From positions 99,578-163,577 of the forward strand of contig NZ_JAAIXZ010000025.1 in NCBI RefSeq assembly GCF_010894435.1: DNA of 64,000 nt, written 5' to 3'. Below the pieces are notes generated by a model. It saw only the letters and a program-made list of their open reading frames with translations. It made no database searches and was not told the origin of the DNA. Position 1 is the stretch's first letter. Every line of letters begins with the position of its first letter. The DNA comes from Pyxidicoccus trucidator. GTDB lineage: Bacteria; Myxococcota; Myxococcia; Myxococcales; Myxococcaceae. Below, in pieces: positions 52,897 through 61,992 of this stretch. The position numbers and the translations under genes were made by a program.

Positions 52897-54189
52897 ATGC
52901 TCCCTCCCTCTTCGAATCCTCCGCTCGCGGCAATGTCCCTGCTCGCCGCGCTCCTGTGCCTCGGCTGCGGAGCTCGTGCCGCGGATGACGCACCTCCGGG
53001 CCCGGCCTCTCACACCTGGACGCTGCGGCACCTGCGCGAGCGCGTCGCCACCGGCCGCGCACTCCCCTCCGGGCTCGTCACCCTCGTCGGCGAGTCCATC
53101 ACCCCGCGTGGCCAGCCGCTACCGCAGTGGTCGCCGCCCTACCATCGGCTGGAGCGCTACCAGGCCCAGGGCCAGGACGGCTTCAACGTCCTCCCGGCCT
53201 TCAGCGAGGGTCGGCCGGCCGCCTTCTCCGTGCTGGAGGTCTGGGAGCACGTCCCGGAGGTCTGGGTGCAGCCCTGGTACGTGCTCGTCACCGCGTATGA
53301 CCCGGCGCGGCCGGACGCACACCGGCTGGAGGGCGCGCTGCCGCTGGTGGACATCGGCGAGGACAGCGTCTTCTACAGCCCCTTCTGGGAGCTCACCTAC
53401 GTCGTCGTCCCCCGGGACACGCCGCCGGACCGCTACACGCGCGTCGTGGACCTCTTCTCCTCGGGGTTGCCCATGCACCGGGGCGGAGGGCTGCTGGCAC
53501 CGCTCGCGCCACCGGACGTCGCGCCCGTGGTGGCGGAGGGCGCCGCGACGCCGCTGCGGCCGCTCTCGGGAGAGCGGGTGGGCGTCCCCGGGACGGGCCA
53601 GGTCTGGCTGCGGGGCCAGCGCGTGACGTACCTCGACTTCGGCACGCGTGCCTTCACCTGGAACACGTCCGCGGAGCGCAGCGGCGTGGTGGACGAGGTG
53701 CCCCTCTATCTCTTCGCCCTTCCCGACTCGAATGGACGCCCGGTGCCGCTGGGGCTGCCCGCGGTGATTGGCTCGGGACCCCGGGGCGTGGTCAGCCCCG
53801 CGAGCAGAGCCCCCTCGGAAGCACCGCGCTTCGGCGCGCTGACCCGGCCGCACCTGGCGCTGCTGCCCCCGGGCGCCGGCCCGTTCATCCCCTCCGCGCT
53901 CGGGCAACTCAAGGCCACGCTGCGCGAGCGCGGCGTCACGGTGGTGGACGCGCACCCGACCGCGGAGCACCTGGCCGAAGCCAGGGAGTACGTGCTGCGG
54001 GTGGCGCTGAATCCGGAGTGCTTCAAGGACCTCGTCGGGTTCCCCCAGACATGCCGGTGGCTGGACTCGCAGGCAGCCGTGGAGGCGAGCCTCGAACCCG
54101 CCACCGTGCTGCCCCAGGACGTGCTCTTCACGTCGCCCCTGCTGTCCTTCGACGACTGGCTGGCTGGTTCAATTCTCCAACCACACTGA
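52897..54189 (+). CDS. Lipoprotein of unknown function
   Basis: A 430-residue lipoprotein (lipobox LCLGCGA). Residues 40-250 are Pro/Arg-rich globular sequence with LVGESITPRGQPLP and a WELTYVVVPRDT strand; a later VVGSGPRGVV and LDFGTRAFTW occur. I recognise no family. The end CFKDLVGFPQTCRWLDSQ holds two cysteines. Start ATG 52897. Confidence 0.75.
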   Translation: MLPPSSNPPLAAMSLLAALLCLGCGARAADDAPPGPASHTWTLRHLRERVATGRALPSGLVTLVGESITPRGQPLPQWSPPYHRLERYQAQGQDGFNVLPAFSEGRPAAFSVLEVWEHVPEVWVQPWYVLVTAYDPARPDAHRLEGALPLVDIGEDSVFYSPFWELTYVVVPRDTPPDRYTRVVDLFSSGLPMHRGGGLLAPLAPPDVAPVVAEGAATPLRPLSGERVGVPGTGQVWLRGQRVTYLDFGTRAFTWNTSAERSGVVDEVPLYLFALPDSNGRPVPLGLPAVIGSGPRGVVSPASRAPSEAPRFGALTRPHLALLPPGAGPFIPSALGQLKATLRERGVTVVDAHPTAEHLAEAREYVLRVALNPECFKDLVGFPQTCRWLDSQAAVEASLEPATVLPQDVLFTSPLLSFDDWLAGSILQPH

Positions 54190-54308
54190 AGCCCGTGCCA
54201 CCCGGTTACCGGAGTGAAAGTCCGTGGCCGTTCCTTGGCCTGGCGGGTCATTTCCAGCCGAGAGGCTCCAAAAGTCCCAGGAGCCGTTGCCGGAGCTGAC
54301 CTGACCCC

Positions 54309-55280
54309 ATGCCTTTGATTCCGCGCCTTCGCTCGAGCTTCGCCGCCCTCCTGACTGTCGCCCTGCTGCCCCTCGTGGGCTGTGGTGGCGGCGAGGGCAA
54401 GGTCACCCTGTTGATGACCGACGCGCCGGGCGACGACCTGAAGACCGCCGTCGTCACCATCTCCGAGATCTACCTGCAGGGCGGCGGGGACGACGACGAC
54501 AGCGACGACCTCGAGAAGGCCGACAACGACGGCAAGGGTGGTCGTGTCGTGCTGCTCGACGAGCCCGTCACGGTGAGCCTGCTGGAGCTGGCCAACAAGA
54601 CGTCGGAGCTGGTGTCCGACGCGGTGGTCCCGAACGGTAACTACTCCGAGATCCGCTTCGTCATCACCGGCGGCTACGTGGAGGCGAAGAACGCGGACGG
54701 CAGCACCACCCTCTTCGCGTCCTCTGACGACTACGCGGAGCTGCCGGAGGGCGCCGTGGTCGGTGGCCGTCTGCACATGCCGAGCTATGGCTCGTCGGGC
54801 CTGAAGGTGAAGTTCACCGAGAAGCTCACCATCGAGGGCGAGCAGAAGATCCTCCTGGTGGACTTCGACGTCGCGCAGAGCTTCGGCAAGGAGGCCGGTG
54901 GCTCGGGCCGCTGGGTGATGAGCCCGGTCATCAAGGCCGCCGAGGTGACGGCGTCGGGCAGCCTCAACGTGACGCTGGCGAAGGCGTCGGACGTGACGCT
55001 GCCGGTAGTGGACGACCACCAGGTGACGCTGGGCGACTTCCGCGCGGTGATGATCAACGCCGCGGGCAGCCGCGAGGAGCTGGCGCTGGTGGACAGCAAC
55101 GGCGACGGCACCTTCGAGGCGACCTTCAAGTTCCTCATCCCGGGAACCTTCTCGCTCAGCGTGGCGGGTCCCGAGGGCGTGAGCTTCACCACCTCGCCGG
55201 GCGCCCCGGTGACGGTGGAGCTGGGTTCGGGCAGGGACCTCACGCAGGCTTTCACGCTCACCGACGCGCAGCAGGAGTAG
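54309..55280 (+). CDS. DUF4382-domain lipoprotein
   Basis: A 323-residue lipoprotein (lipobox LVGCGG). Residues 30-190 match the DUF4382 pattern: VTLLMTDAPGDDLKTAVVTISEIYL, an acidic GGDDDDSDDLEKAD loop, VSLLELANKTSELV, YSEIRFVI. A C-terminal carboxypeptidase-regulatory-like segment (GTFEATFKFLIPGTFSLSV) follows. Function of DUF4382 is unknown. A strong terminator lies just downstream. Confidence 0.88.
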   Translation: MPLIPRLRSSFAALLTVALLPLVGCGGGEGKVTLLMTDAPGDDLKTAVVTISEIYLQGGGDDDDSDDLEKADNDGKGGRVVLLDEPVTVSLLELANKTSELVSDAVVPNGNYSEIRFVITGGYVEAKNADGSTTLFASSDDYAELPEGAVVGGRLHMPSYGSSGLKVKFTEKLTIEGEQKILLVDFDVAQSFGKEAGGSGRWVMSPVIKAAEVTASGSLNVTLAKASDVTLPVVDDHQVTLGDFRAVMINAAGSREELALVDSNGDGTFEATFKFLIPGTFSLSVAGPEGVSFTTSPGAPVTVELGSGRDLTQAFTLTDAQQE

Positions 55281-55329
55281 CGCGCGGAAGCGTCAACAGT
55301 GCAGTGGGTCGGCGCGGGGCCGACCCGGA

Positions 55330-55367
55330 CGAGGCGTCGGGGCGTGCTCCCCGGCGCCTCGTTTTTT
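55330..55367 (+). terminator. Rho-independent terminator
   Basis: CGAGGCGTCGGGG (55330-55342) pairs with CCCCGGCGCCTCG (55349-55361) with one G-T mismatch, followed by six T at 55362-55367. It closes the DUF4382 transcript. Confidence 0.92.
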
Positions 55368-55444
55368 ATCTACCGACCGGGCTCCCGAGCGCCAGCACTC
55401 GGCGGACGCTTCAGACCCTCCGACGCGGAGGGGGCCGCTCCCCC

Positions 55445-56404
55445 TCAGTACACGACGAGCGGATGCGGCGGGTGGTAGCTGACGATGGTCAGCACCGGGA
55501 TGCGGGTCGCCTCGTCCTCCGCATCGGCGCCGCCCGAGGTCAGGCGCATGCCGTCGAAGCGGGCGAGGATGACGTAGTCGCGGCGCGTCTCCAGGAACGG
55601 GTCCGCGCGCGGCAGCCGCCCGAGCGCCTCGCGTCCCGTCTCGTCGGAGATGTTGTCGTAGTGCTTCCGCGTGACCTGGCGCTCACTGCGCTGGCGTGAC
55701 GTCACCGTGCCGCCGATGCGTCCCGGCCCGGTGAGCTGCGTCTGTCCGTCCAGGTCCCCGGAGAAGGAGGACACCGTATCGGAGCGCTCGCCGTAGCCTA
55801 CCGGCATGTCCGTCTCCACGGAGCCGAGGGCCTGCTCCACCAGCCACACCGTGGGGCGCTCACCCTCCGTTCGCTGGTCGGCCACGCGGGCACGCAGCAG
55901 GACGTAGCGACCCTTGTAGGTGTCCGGCCGGTCCATGGCGGACGACAGCGAGAAGATGGGGATCTTCCGGTCCTGGAGGTACTGCAGCTCGCCCGTCACG
56001 CTGCCCCCGCGCTGGGCCACCACGCGGGCGATGAGCGACGCGCCCTCGGGCCGGACGCGCAGGTCCTCCGCCCAGGCACGGCCCAGCAGCGCGTTGAGCT
56101 GCGTGAAGGGCGTGTGCTCGATGCAGGCCTTGAGCGCGGCCCAGCCCTCCTCGCGAGAGTCGGCGTGTATCCGGCGCGCGGCGGCCTCGCACAGGGCGGG
56201 ATTCGGAAAACGGGCGGCGAAGGCCTTCGGGTCCGCCACCGCGCTGGGCGCGGGCGGCTCGGGCGGAGGCTTCGCGGCCACTACCTCCTGACGGGGCGGC
56301 GCCTCCGACCACGTCACGTGTGCGTGCGATGCGGAAGCGCCACAGCCGGCGGCGAGCGAGCCCACCAGGGCCCAGGTGGGGAGCATCCAGGGATGACGGA
56401 GCAT
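55445..56404 (-). CDS. Lipoprotein of unknown function
   Basis: A 319-residue lipoprotein (lipobox LAAGCG) starting MLRHPW. After a Pro/Ala-rich linker come helices (ALCEAAARRIHADSREEGWAALKACIE, read in parts) and a beta-rich C-terminal half (GRYVLLRARVADQR, TVWLVEQALG, DYVILARFDGM). The helical part has two cysteines (in ALCEAAARR and LKACIE) that could pair. No family recognised. It is the last gene of a four-gene minus-strand operon. Confidence 0.75.
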   Translation of the reverse strand: MLRHPWMLPTWALVGSLAAGCGASASHAHVTWSEAPPRQEVVAAKPPPEPPAPSAVADPKAFAARFPNPALCEAAARRIHADSREEGWAALKACIEHTPFTQLNALLGRAWAEDLRVRPEGASLIARVVAQRGGSVTGELQYLQDRKIPIFSLSSAMDRPDTYKGRYVLLRARVADQRTEGERPTVWLVEQALGSVETDMPVGYGERSDTVSSFSGDLDGQTQLTGPGRIGGTVTSRQRSERQVTRKHYDNISDETGREALGRLPRADPFLETRRDYVILARFDGMRLTSGGADAEDEATRIPVLTIVSYHPPHPLVVY

Positions 56405-56415
56405 GGAAGGAACTC

Positions 56416-57105
56416 CTAGAGCGAGGCGGAGCCGGAGCTGGACTTGTTGCGCTCCCGGACGGTGGGCGCGGACGACGACGACGGCAGCACCATCGAGCAC
56501 GCGTCCGAGCACCGGTCGTTGAGGCACGCGAGCGTGGCGGGCGGAGCGAGCTGCTGGGAGACATCGGAGTAGCAGCGGTCGCCGCTGCCGCCCGGGCAGC
56601 CCGCGCGAGCGGCGCACTCGCAGCACGGGGAGACCACGGTGGCCATCGTCTGCACATCCTGCAGCACGCTGGACAGCGCGCGGTAGCAGGCGCGAGCGCC
56701 CGGCGCGAAGCGGCCCTTGGCGTCGATGACGGACGCGGTGCCATCCAGTCCGCACTGGTCCACGGCGGCGGAGTAGCGGCGCTCACACAGTGCGGTGAGC
56801 GTCGCGTCGGGGCGGCTTTCGCGAATGGCGCCCACGGCCTCCGAGCACAGGGCCCGGGCAACGTCCGTGAGGAGCTTGCGATTGGCGGTGTCCTGGCCGT
56901 CATTGGGACTGCCGGTGGACAGCGCGGCCTCGAAGACGCACTCCTTTCCCGCGCGCAGGGTATCGACAGTGCAGGCCCACGCGGTGGGCGAGTCGTCCGC
57001 GACGGGCGGCGCCGCGAGCGCTTCGGGAGGAAGGGCCGGAGCGTTGTTGCCGTCCGGTGCCGCGCCCAGCAGGAAGAGGGAGAAGAGGATCGCCTTCATG
57101 GACAT
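56416..57105 (-). CDS. Cys-rich secreted protein
   Basis: A 229-residue exported protein (signal peptide ILFSLFLLGAAP). It holds about a dozen cysteines, including a dense group CCECAARAGC and CYSDVSQQLA...CLNDRCSDAC, so it should be disulfide-stabilised. The tail is Ser-rich. No family recognised. It lies 11 bases before the following lipoprotein and 6 bases after the phosphoesterase. ATG 57099 is an alternative start. Confidence 0.75.
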   Translation of the reverse strand: MSMKAILFSLFLLGAAPDGNNAPALPPEALAAPPVADDSPTAWACTVDTLRAGKECVFEAALSTGSPNDGQDTANRKLLTDVARALCSEAVGAIRESRPDATLTALCERRYSAAVDQCGLDGTASVIDAKGRFAPGARACYRALSSVLQDVQTMATVVSPCCECAARAGCPGGSGDRCYSDVSQQLAPPATLACLNDRCSDACSMVLPSSSSAPTVRERNKSSSGSASL

Positions 57106-57111
57106 GGCAGG

Positions 57112-58920
57112 TTAGGACGTTGCGTCCCCCGGCACAAACGCTCCCGCCAGCGAGTGTTCCGTCCTCCCCTTCCCTACCCTCGTGGGTGGGGCCTTCGTCC
57201 GCCCGACGACGATGGGCGGCTCGATCAACTCCGGGGGCGTGGCCCGGGTGTCCTTCGGGTCCGCCACCCACTCCGGCTCGCGCACCGTGTCCCCGGGCGT
57301 CCAGGCCCTGGGCACGCGGCGGATACCTACCGGGTAGAGCGTCAGCCGCCCCTCCCTGTCTATCTTCAACCGCAGGAAGTTCTTCCAGTCTGGAATGGCC
57401 AGTGACGAGAACGCCTCGTTGGGGTGGCAACCGAACACATTGAGGGAAACCAGCAGGTACAGGCCCATCAACGTCGGCCCCACGAGGAATCCCCCGGCGA
57501 ACAGCAGCAGTCCGCTGGCCACGTCCCGCCGCAAGGTATCCGCTCCACCCACCAGGGTCCCCGCCAGCGAGGAGGCGGCCCACGTCAGCAGCAGGGCGGC
57601 CACGAGGTGGGCGGCGCCATGGAGCCCACCGGCCAGCCGCTTCCACCAGGCGCCTCGGCGCCCATCGGCGAAGCCAATCAACCCGAGCACCAACACCGCC
57701 GCCATCAACATGGAGCCGGTGTTCTCGATGGCCCCCGCCAGCACGGAGGCCAGGGAGTGTGACGTCCCGGTGGCGTTGAGCTCCGCGGCCAGCCCCCAGC
57801 CCAGCAGCGCGTAGACGATGCCCATGAACGCGCCGAACCAGGGGTTGTGGCCGACGAAGCCCAGGTTGCGCCAGGTGAGGCGCCGGGACACGTCGCGGTT
57901 CGGGTAGCTCTGCTGGAGCGTGTAGCCGTCAGGACGCGAGTCCACGCGCGGCAGGTGCGTGGGGTGGAGGAACGCGCCGCCGCCGCCCGCGACGATCTTC
58001 TGCCGCCCCTCCTCGTTCTCGTGGCGCCGGTAGTGGTGCAGGTCACCCGCGAGGAAGACGCTCACCTTCTTGCCGAGCACCATCTCCTGGAGGAAATCGA
58101 GGTTGTTGTCGAGGAAGGTCCGGCCGGCGTGGGGCTTCACCTGCTGGTGGATCCACGCGGGCTCCGCGTTGCAGAGGATGACTCGGTCGGCGTCGTCCAT
58201 CTTCTTCGCGACGTTCTCGAAGAACTCCACCTGCGCGCCGTCGATGTCCGACTCCAGCTGCATGTCGGTGCCCAGCAGCCACCAGCCCCGAGGCAGCTTG
58301 AGCGCGAAGTAGCTGCGCCGTTGGTGTGTCCGCCAGGCGGAGGACTGCCGGCCCTGGCAGAACAGGCGCAGGAAGGACACCAGCCCGTCGTACCAGTCGT
58401 GGTTGCCCGGGATTGCGAACAGGTGCGGCAGCGCGCGGCCATGGCGCATCGCGGCCTCATAGGGGCGCACGGTGCGCGCCTGGTACTCGCCCACGCTCGC
58501 GGTCGGGTACACGGCGTCGCCGCCGAAGACGAGCACCTCGCCTCCCCGCGTCTCGTGGGTGGTGCCGGACGGTTCCTTCAAGGTCAGCACCGGCTGCGTT
58601 ACGGCGAGGGCCACGGCATAGGTGCTGTCCCAGCCGTCGCCCATGTCTGACACGTAGTCGAGCCACAGCTCGTCCCTCGGGCGCCCGGCCTCATCCACGG
58701 AGAAGTCGAAGAAGAACGGCTGCGGCGAGGCCACCGCGTCCAGCAGCCGGCGATCCGCCTGCTTTCCGATGGTCGCGGACAGGAGCGCCTTGAGACCCGT
58801 CTTCGCAAGGACGCTCGGGTCGTACCAGGACACCATCCTCCGTCTGGGGGGACCGGGCGGCCGGGGCGTGGGGGCCCTGCCCGGAACGGCACGCACATCG
58901 ACAGTCAGGGGCTCCGACAT
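57112..58920 (-). CDS. Membrane-anchored metallophosphoesterase
   Basis: A 602-residue protein. The N-terminal half is a calcineurin-like phosphoesterase with VLVFGGDAVYP, AIPGNHDWYDG and LAGDLHHYRRHE as the metal motifs. The C-terminal half has about four membrane helices (FMGIVYALLGWGLAA, MLMAAVLVLGLIGF, AAHLVAALLLTWAAS, LLLFAGGFLVGPTLMGLYLLV). It may dephosphorylate a lipid or envelope substrate; the upstream patatin gene supports a lipid link. The GGAGG before ATG 58920 is clear. Confidence 0.9.
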   Translation of the reverse strand: MSEPLTVDVRAVPGRAPTPRPPGPPRRRMVSWYDPSVLAKTGLKALLSATIGKQADRRLLDAVASPQPFFFDFSVDEAGRPRDELWLDYVSDMGDGWDSTYAVALAVTQPVLTLKEPSGTTHETRGGEVLVFGGDAVYPTASVGEYQARTVRPYEAAMRHGRALPHLFAIPGNHDWYDGLVSFLRLFCQGRQSSAWRTHQRRSYFALKLPRGWWLLGTDMQLESDIDGAQVEFFENVAKKMDDADRVILCNAEPAWIHQQVKPHAGRTFLDNNLDFLQEMVLGKKVSVFLAGDLHHYRRHENEEGRQKIVAGGGGAFLHPTHLPRVDSRPDGYTLQQSYPNRDVSRRLTWRNLGFVGHNPWFGAFMGIVYALLGWGLAAELNATGTSHSLASVLAGAIENTGSMLMAAVLVLGLIGFADGRRGAWWKRLAGGLHGAAHLVAALLLTWAASSLAGTLVGGADTLRRDVASGLLLFAGGFLVGPTLMGLYLLVSLNVFGCHPNEAFSSLAIPDWKNFLRLKIDREGRLTLYPVGIRRVPRAWTPGDTVREPEWVADPKDTRATPPELIEPPIVVGRTKAPPTRVGKGRTEHSLAGAFVPGDATS

Positions 58921-59020
58921 GATGGACCTCCTCCAGATGGAGGCGCGAACACGACTCCGTGACGCCGCCGTGGCGGCCTGCGTCCGGGTGCCTGGCTCCT
59001 CCATACGGGAGGGAGCGCCG

Positions 59021-61276
59021 TCACCCGGGCGGTGGAGCGGCGGGTGCGCCTGTCTCCATCACCGGCTCACGAGCCGGACCCCGCCGGGCCCGTGGCTCGT
59101 ACACGTCCCAGAGCGGCCCGAGGAAGAACCGCCCGAAGCGAGCCATGGCGGACAGGCCCGCGCTTCCCCGCCGGGCCGGGTGCATGCTGGAGATGAGCTG
59201 GAGCAGCTGCTCCACGCCCATCGTCAGGACTCCGGCGCCGACGATGCGGCCGCGAGCATCCGTTCCCTCATGGAGCTGGCACTGGAGCCGGGTGGTGTCC
59301 TTCCACAGCCCGTTCCCTCGGGCATCGCGGATGGCCCGGGTGCCCTCCAGGTAGTAATCCTTCCCGGCGTGGGCGAAGCGCAGGCCATAGGTCATCAGCC
59401 GCGTGCGGGGGTCCTCCCGGGAGCGGAAGAGGTTGAAGCTGCCCTGCCGCACGGGAAGGTCCTGCCCGAAGGGCGCGTAGCTGAGCCGGGCCACCAGCCT
59501 CGCGGAGTGGCGCTCGTCGCTCACGAACGCGTCCATGTCGTCGACGCTGATGGTGAAGTGGACGGTGAGCGGCATGGCCTGGGGCTGGAGGGCTCCGGCC
59601 ATCGGGTCCGTGGCGCCCAGGGTGAACGGCCCGGTCAGCGACTCGCGGAAGGTCAGGTCGGGAGCGGGCTCGGTGGTGAGGGTGATTTCCGGGGTGAGCG
59701 GCAGCCCCTGCTCACCGCGCACGGCGAGGTAGCGCCACGTGTCCGAGTAGCCCATGTCGATGAGCGAGGCGGAGGTGGCGCGCCCGTCGTAGAGCTCCGT
59801 GTCGAGTGGCAGTGGGCGCTCGGGCTTCACGAGGTGGACGGCGATGGGGCGGCGGTGGCCCATCACCTCTTCGCCGGCGAGGATTCGCTCGTTGAGCTCC
59901 CGGATTCGCTCGAGCTGCTCGAAGAGGGCGCCGTTGGCGCTCAGCTCCATCAGGTGGGCGTACTGCTGGAGGAGGCCGCGGCCATAGCGGGGCGTGTTGC
60001 CGAGGCACCACAGCACCCAGATGACGTCCGCGCCCCGGCGCACCGCCTCCATCAGGTTGCCGTCCTGGATCCACAGGGAGTCGGTGTAGAGCGTGCCGTC
60101 CCGGTTCACGGGTGGCATGAGGATGGGAGGCGAGAGCCCGGCCACGACCAGGTCCGTGTCCACGCGCGTGTGGGGGATGACCTCGTTCACCTTGCGGGCG
60201 AAGTCGCAGACGTTGAAGGTGCCTTCCAGCAAGGTGCTGGCGCGGATGGCGGACGGGTCCACGCCCAGGTGCGGGAGGACGCGGTGCACGAGCGAGTCCG
60301 CGTCGCCGAGCGCCTCCACGTCGAGGAGGTCCACCGCCTTCCGGGGCGCGGCGAAGGAGAGGAAGTCCTTCACGGGGAGCGTCCGCCACCGATCACACAC
60401 CTCCTGGGGCGACAGACCGGACAGCAGCATGGCGAGGTTGAGGATGCCGCTCGACGTGCCATCCGCGTGCTGGAAGACGACGCCCGCGTCCGCCAGCGCG
60501 CGAATCGCTCCCGCCTGCCACGCCACACGCAGGCCGCCACCCACCAGGATGAGCGAACGCTTCCGTCCATCCCTGCTCTCGACGGGGCGTGAGGAAGGGG
60601 CACGCACCGCTGCTGGCGATGGCACCAGGGGAACTGCCGCTTCACGTGCGCCGACGCGCTCATGGCCACGTCGAGCGATGACCTCGGAAGTTCGTGGAAC
60701 GGTGGACGAGCGAGCAACGCCTCGTTCCCCACCCCGATGAGAAATCGCGGCGGCCAGGCGCGCCATGACTCCTGGCCGGTACTGACGTGAAACGTGGGCA
60801 GGCGAAGGTGCGAACGCCCCCGTCTCCCCTCGTCGCGGGGCAGCGGGCGAAGGTGCGGACGCACCCGTCTCTCCTCGTCGCGGAACAGCGGGCCGAGGTG
60901 CGGATGGGCCCTGCACCTCTCGTCGCACGGCGGTCGACGGCGCGTGCGGTGCGCGCTCCCTCCCGCTTCGGGAAGTGGCGGCGAACGACTGTGCTTCGGC
61001 CCCCTCGTCCCCCCGGCGCGGCTCTCCACCGCGCCGTGAGCGCTTGCTCTTGAACATGAGGTAGCCAAGCGACAGCGCACCACCGAGCAGGTTCCCCGCA
61101 GCCAGTCCCCGAGAGAGGGGCGCGAGCCGCCAACGAGTGGGAGCCTTGGGCACCGTTCCCACGCCCGGCTCCCCATTCTCGTAGGCGGAGCCGGAGCCCG
61201 AGGGCTCGTCCCCCCTCGCGACTCTCGGCTCCTCGGAATCCCTGGCACTCGAAGTGATGGACGGTTCGGCTGGCAT
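59021..61276 (-). CDS. Patatin-like phospholipase with N-terminal repeats
   Basis: A 751-residue protein. Residues 1-240 are disordered, with a hydrophobic stretch (AAGNLLGGALSLGYLMF) near 60-75 and three imperfect 15-residue repeats (RRGETGASAPSPA) at about 118-160. The patatin domain starts near 240: oxyanion GGGLR 246-250, nucleophile GTSSG with Ser275, and the Asp of DG at 405-406 (WIQDGNLME). The domain is an acyl hydrolase. First gene of the operon with the phosphoesterase. ATG 61276 is preceded by GGAGG. Confidence 0.9.
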   Translation of the reverse strand: MPAEPSITSSARDSEEPRVARGDEPSGSGSAYENGEPGVGTVPKAPTRWRLAPLSRGLAAGNLLGGALSLGYLMFKSKRSRRGGEPRRGDEGAEAQSFAATSRSGRERAPHAPSTAVRREVQGPSAPRPAVPRRGETGASAPSPAAPRRGETGAFAPSPAHVSRQYRPGVMARLAAAISHRGGERGVARSSTVPRTSEVIARRGHERVGAREAAVPLVPSPAAVRAPSSRPVESRDGRKRSLILVGGGLRVAWQAGAIRALADAGVVFQHADGTSSGILNLAMLLSGLSPQEVCDRWRTLPVKDFLSFAAPRKAVDLLDVEALGDADSLVHRVLPHLGVDPSAIRASTLLEGTFNVCDFARKVNEVIPHTRVDTDLVVAGLSPPILMPPVNRDGTLYTDSLWIQDGNLMEAVRRGADVIWVLWCLGNTPRYGRGLLQQYAHLMELSANGALFEQLERIRELNERILAGEEVMGHRRPIAVHLVKPERPLPLDTELYDGRATSASLIDMGYSDTWRYLAVRGEQGLPLTPEITLTTEPAPDLTFRESLTGPFTLGATDPMAGALQPQAMPLTVHFTISVDDMDAFVSDERHSARLVARLSYAPFGQDLPVRQGSFNLFRSREDPRTRLMTYGLRFAHAGKDYYLEGTRAIRDARGNGLWKDTTRLQCQLHEGTDARGRIVGAGVLTMGVEQLLQLISSMHPARRGSAGLSAMARFGRFFLGPLWDVYEPRARRGPAREPVMETGAPAAPPPG
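60802..60933 (-). repeat. Three tandem 45/45/42-base repeats in the patatin gene
   Basis: Near-identical in-frame units encode RRGETGASAPSPA-type peptides in a disordered region; unit lengths preserve the frame, consistent with slippage expansion. Confidence 0.85.
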
Positions 61277-61600
61277 GACGCGGGCCTCCACGTCTCGACT
61301 TCGACCAGGCCGGATGCCGTGAAGACTATTTCACGGCGGGCCTGCCCCCCTCCGGCGGCACGACGTCAGCCAGGGGAACCTTGCAGCAAACGTGGGGAGC
61401 ACTTGCGCGGGGTGCAACCCCGTCGCTTCCAGGGCATCGGGTATCAGCGCGGCACCTCGGACTTCGGAGCATCCCTGCCCATGCGCTCGCTCACCCGCTC
61501 CCAGTCCCCCTGGGAGGAAGTGCACTGCGTCTGTCCCTTGAACGGAGGGGTTTATCGTGGGACGCATGATGTCGCGGGCCCTTGAGCGCGAGGTGGAGCG
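61277..61600. other. 324-base divergent intergenic region
   Basis: This gap separates the patatin gene from the next rightward small gene. It must contain two promoters. I find no gene, repeat or RNA in it; a TTGAAC and TTTATC near 61535-61555 are too closely spaced to call. Confidence 0.5.
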
Positions 61601-61951
61601 GTGAGCCAGCGGGACACGGACTGGAAGCCCTTTGAGGACGGCGGCTCCATCGGCTGGATGGGCTCGCAGGGAGGCACCATCGCTCGCGACGAGGAGCTCG
61701 CCGGACAGGTGCGCCTCACCTACGAGGTGGACGACTCCCGCTCCTTCCACGCCCTCACCTGCTCCGTCGCGGGTTGGTTCCTGCACCACCGCTTCTTCGA
61801 CAACGCCGCGGAGGCCACCACCGCCTTCGACGCCATGAAGCCCGCTCTGGAGGAGCTCCGCACGCAGCTCCCCGAAGGAGGTCCGAAGACCTCCCTCGAA
61901 GCCCGCGCCGGAGGGCCCCTCCTGGCCGCCTTCATGGCCCGGTTCTCCTGA
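61601..61951 (+). CDS. Small hypothetical protein, 116 aa
   Basis: A 116-residue cytoplasmic-type protein from GTG 61601, preceded by GTGGAG. It contains GSIGWMGSQGGTIARDEELAGQ and FHALTCSVAGWFLHHRFFD, looking like a compact alpha/beta fold. No family recognised. Confidence 0.7.
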   Translation: MSQRDTDWKPFEDGGSIGWMGSQGGTIARDEELAGQVRLTYEVDDSRSFHALTCSVAGWFLHHRFFDNAAEATTAFDAMKPALEELRTQLPEGGPKTSLEARAGGPLLAAFMARFS

Positions 61952-61992
61952 CTCGATGACGTCCAGCAGGACGCACGACAGTCCCTCGGCCC

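Noticed and set aside
61319..61585. An 88-codon frame in the intergenic gap after the patatin gene
   Set aside because: No ribosome site, no family-like motif and unusual composition.
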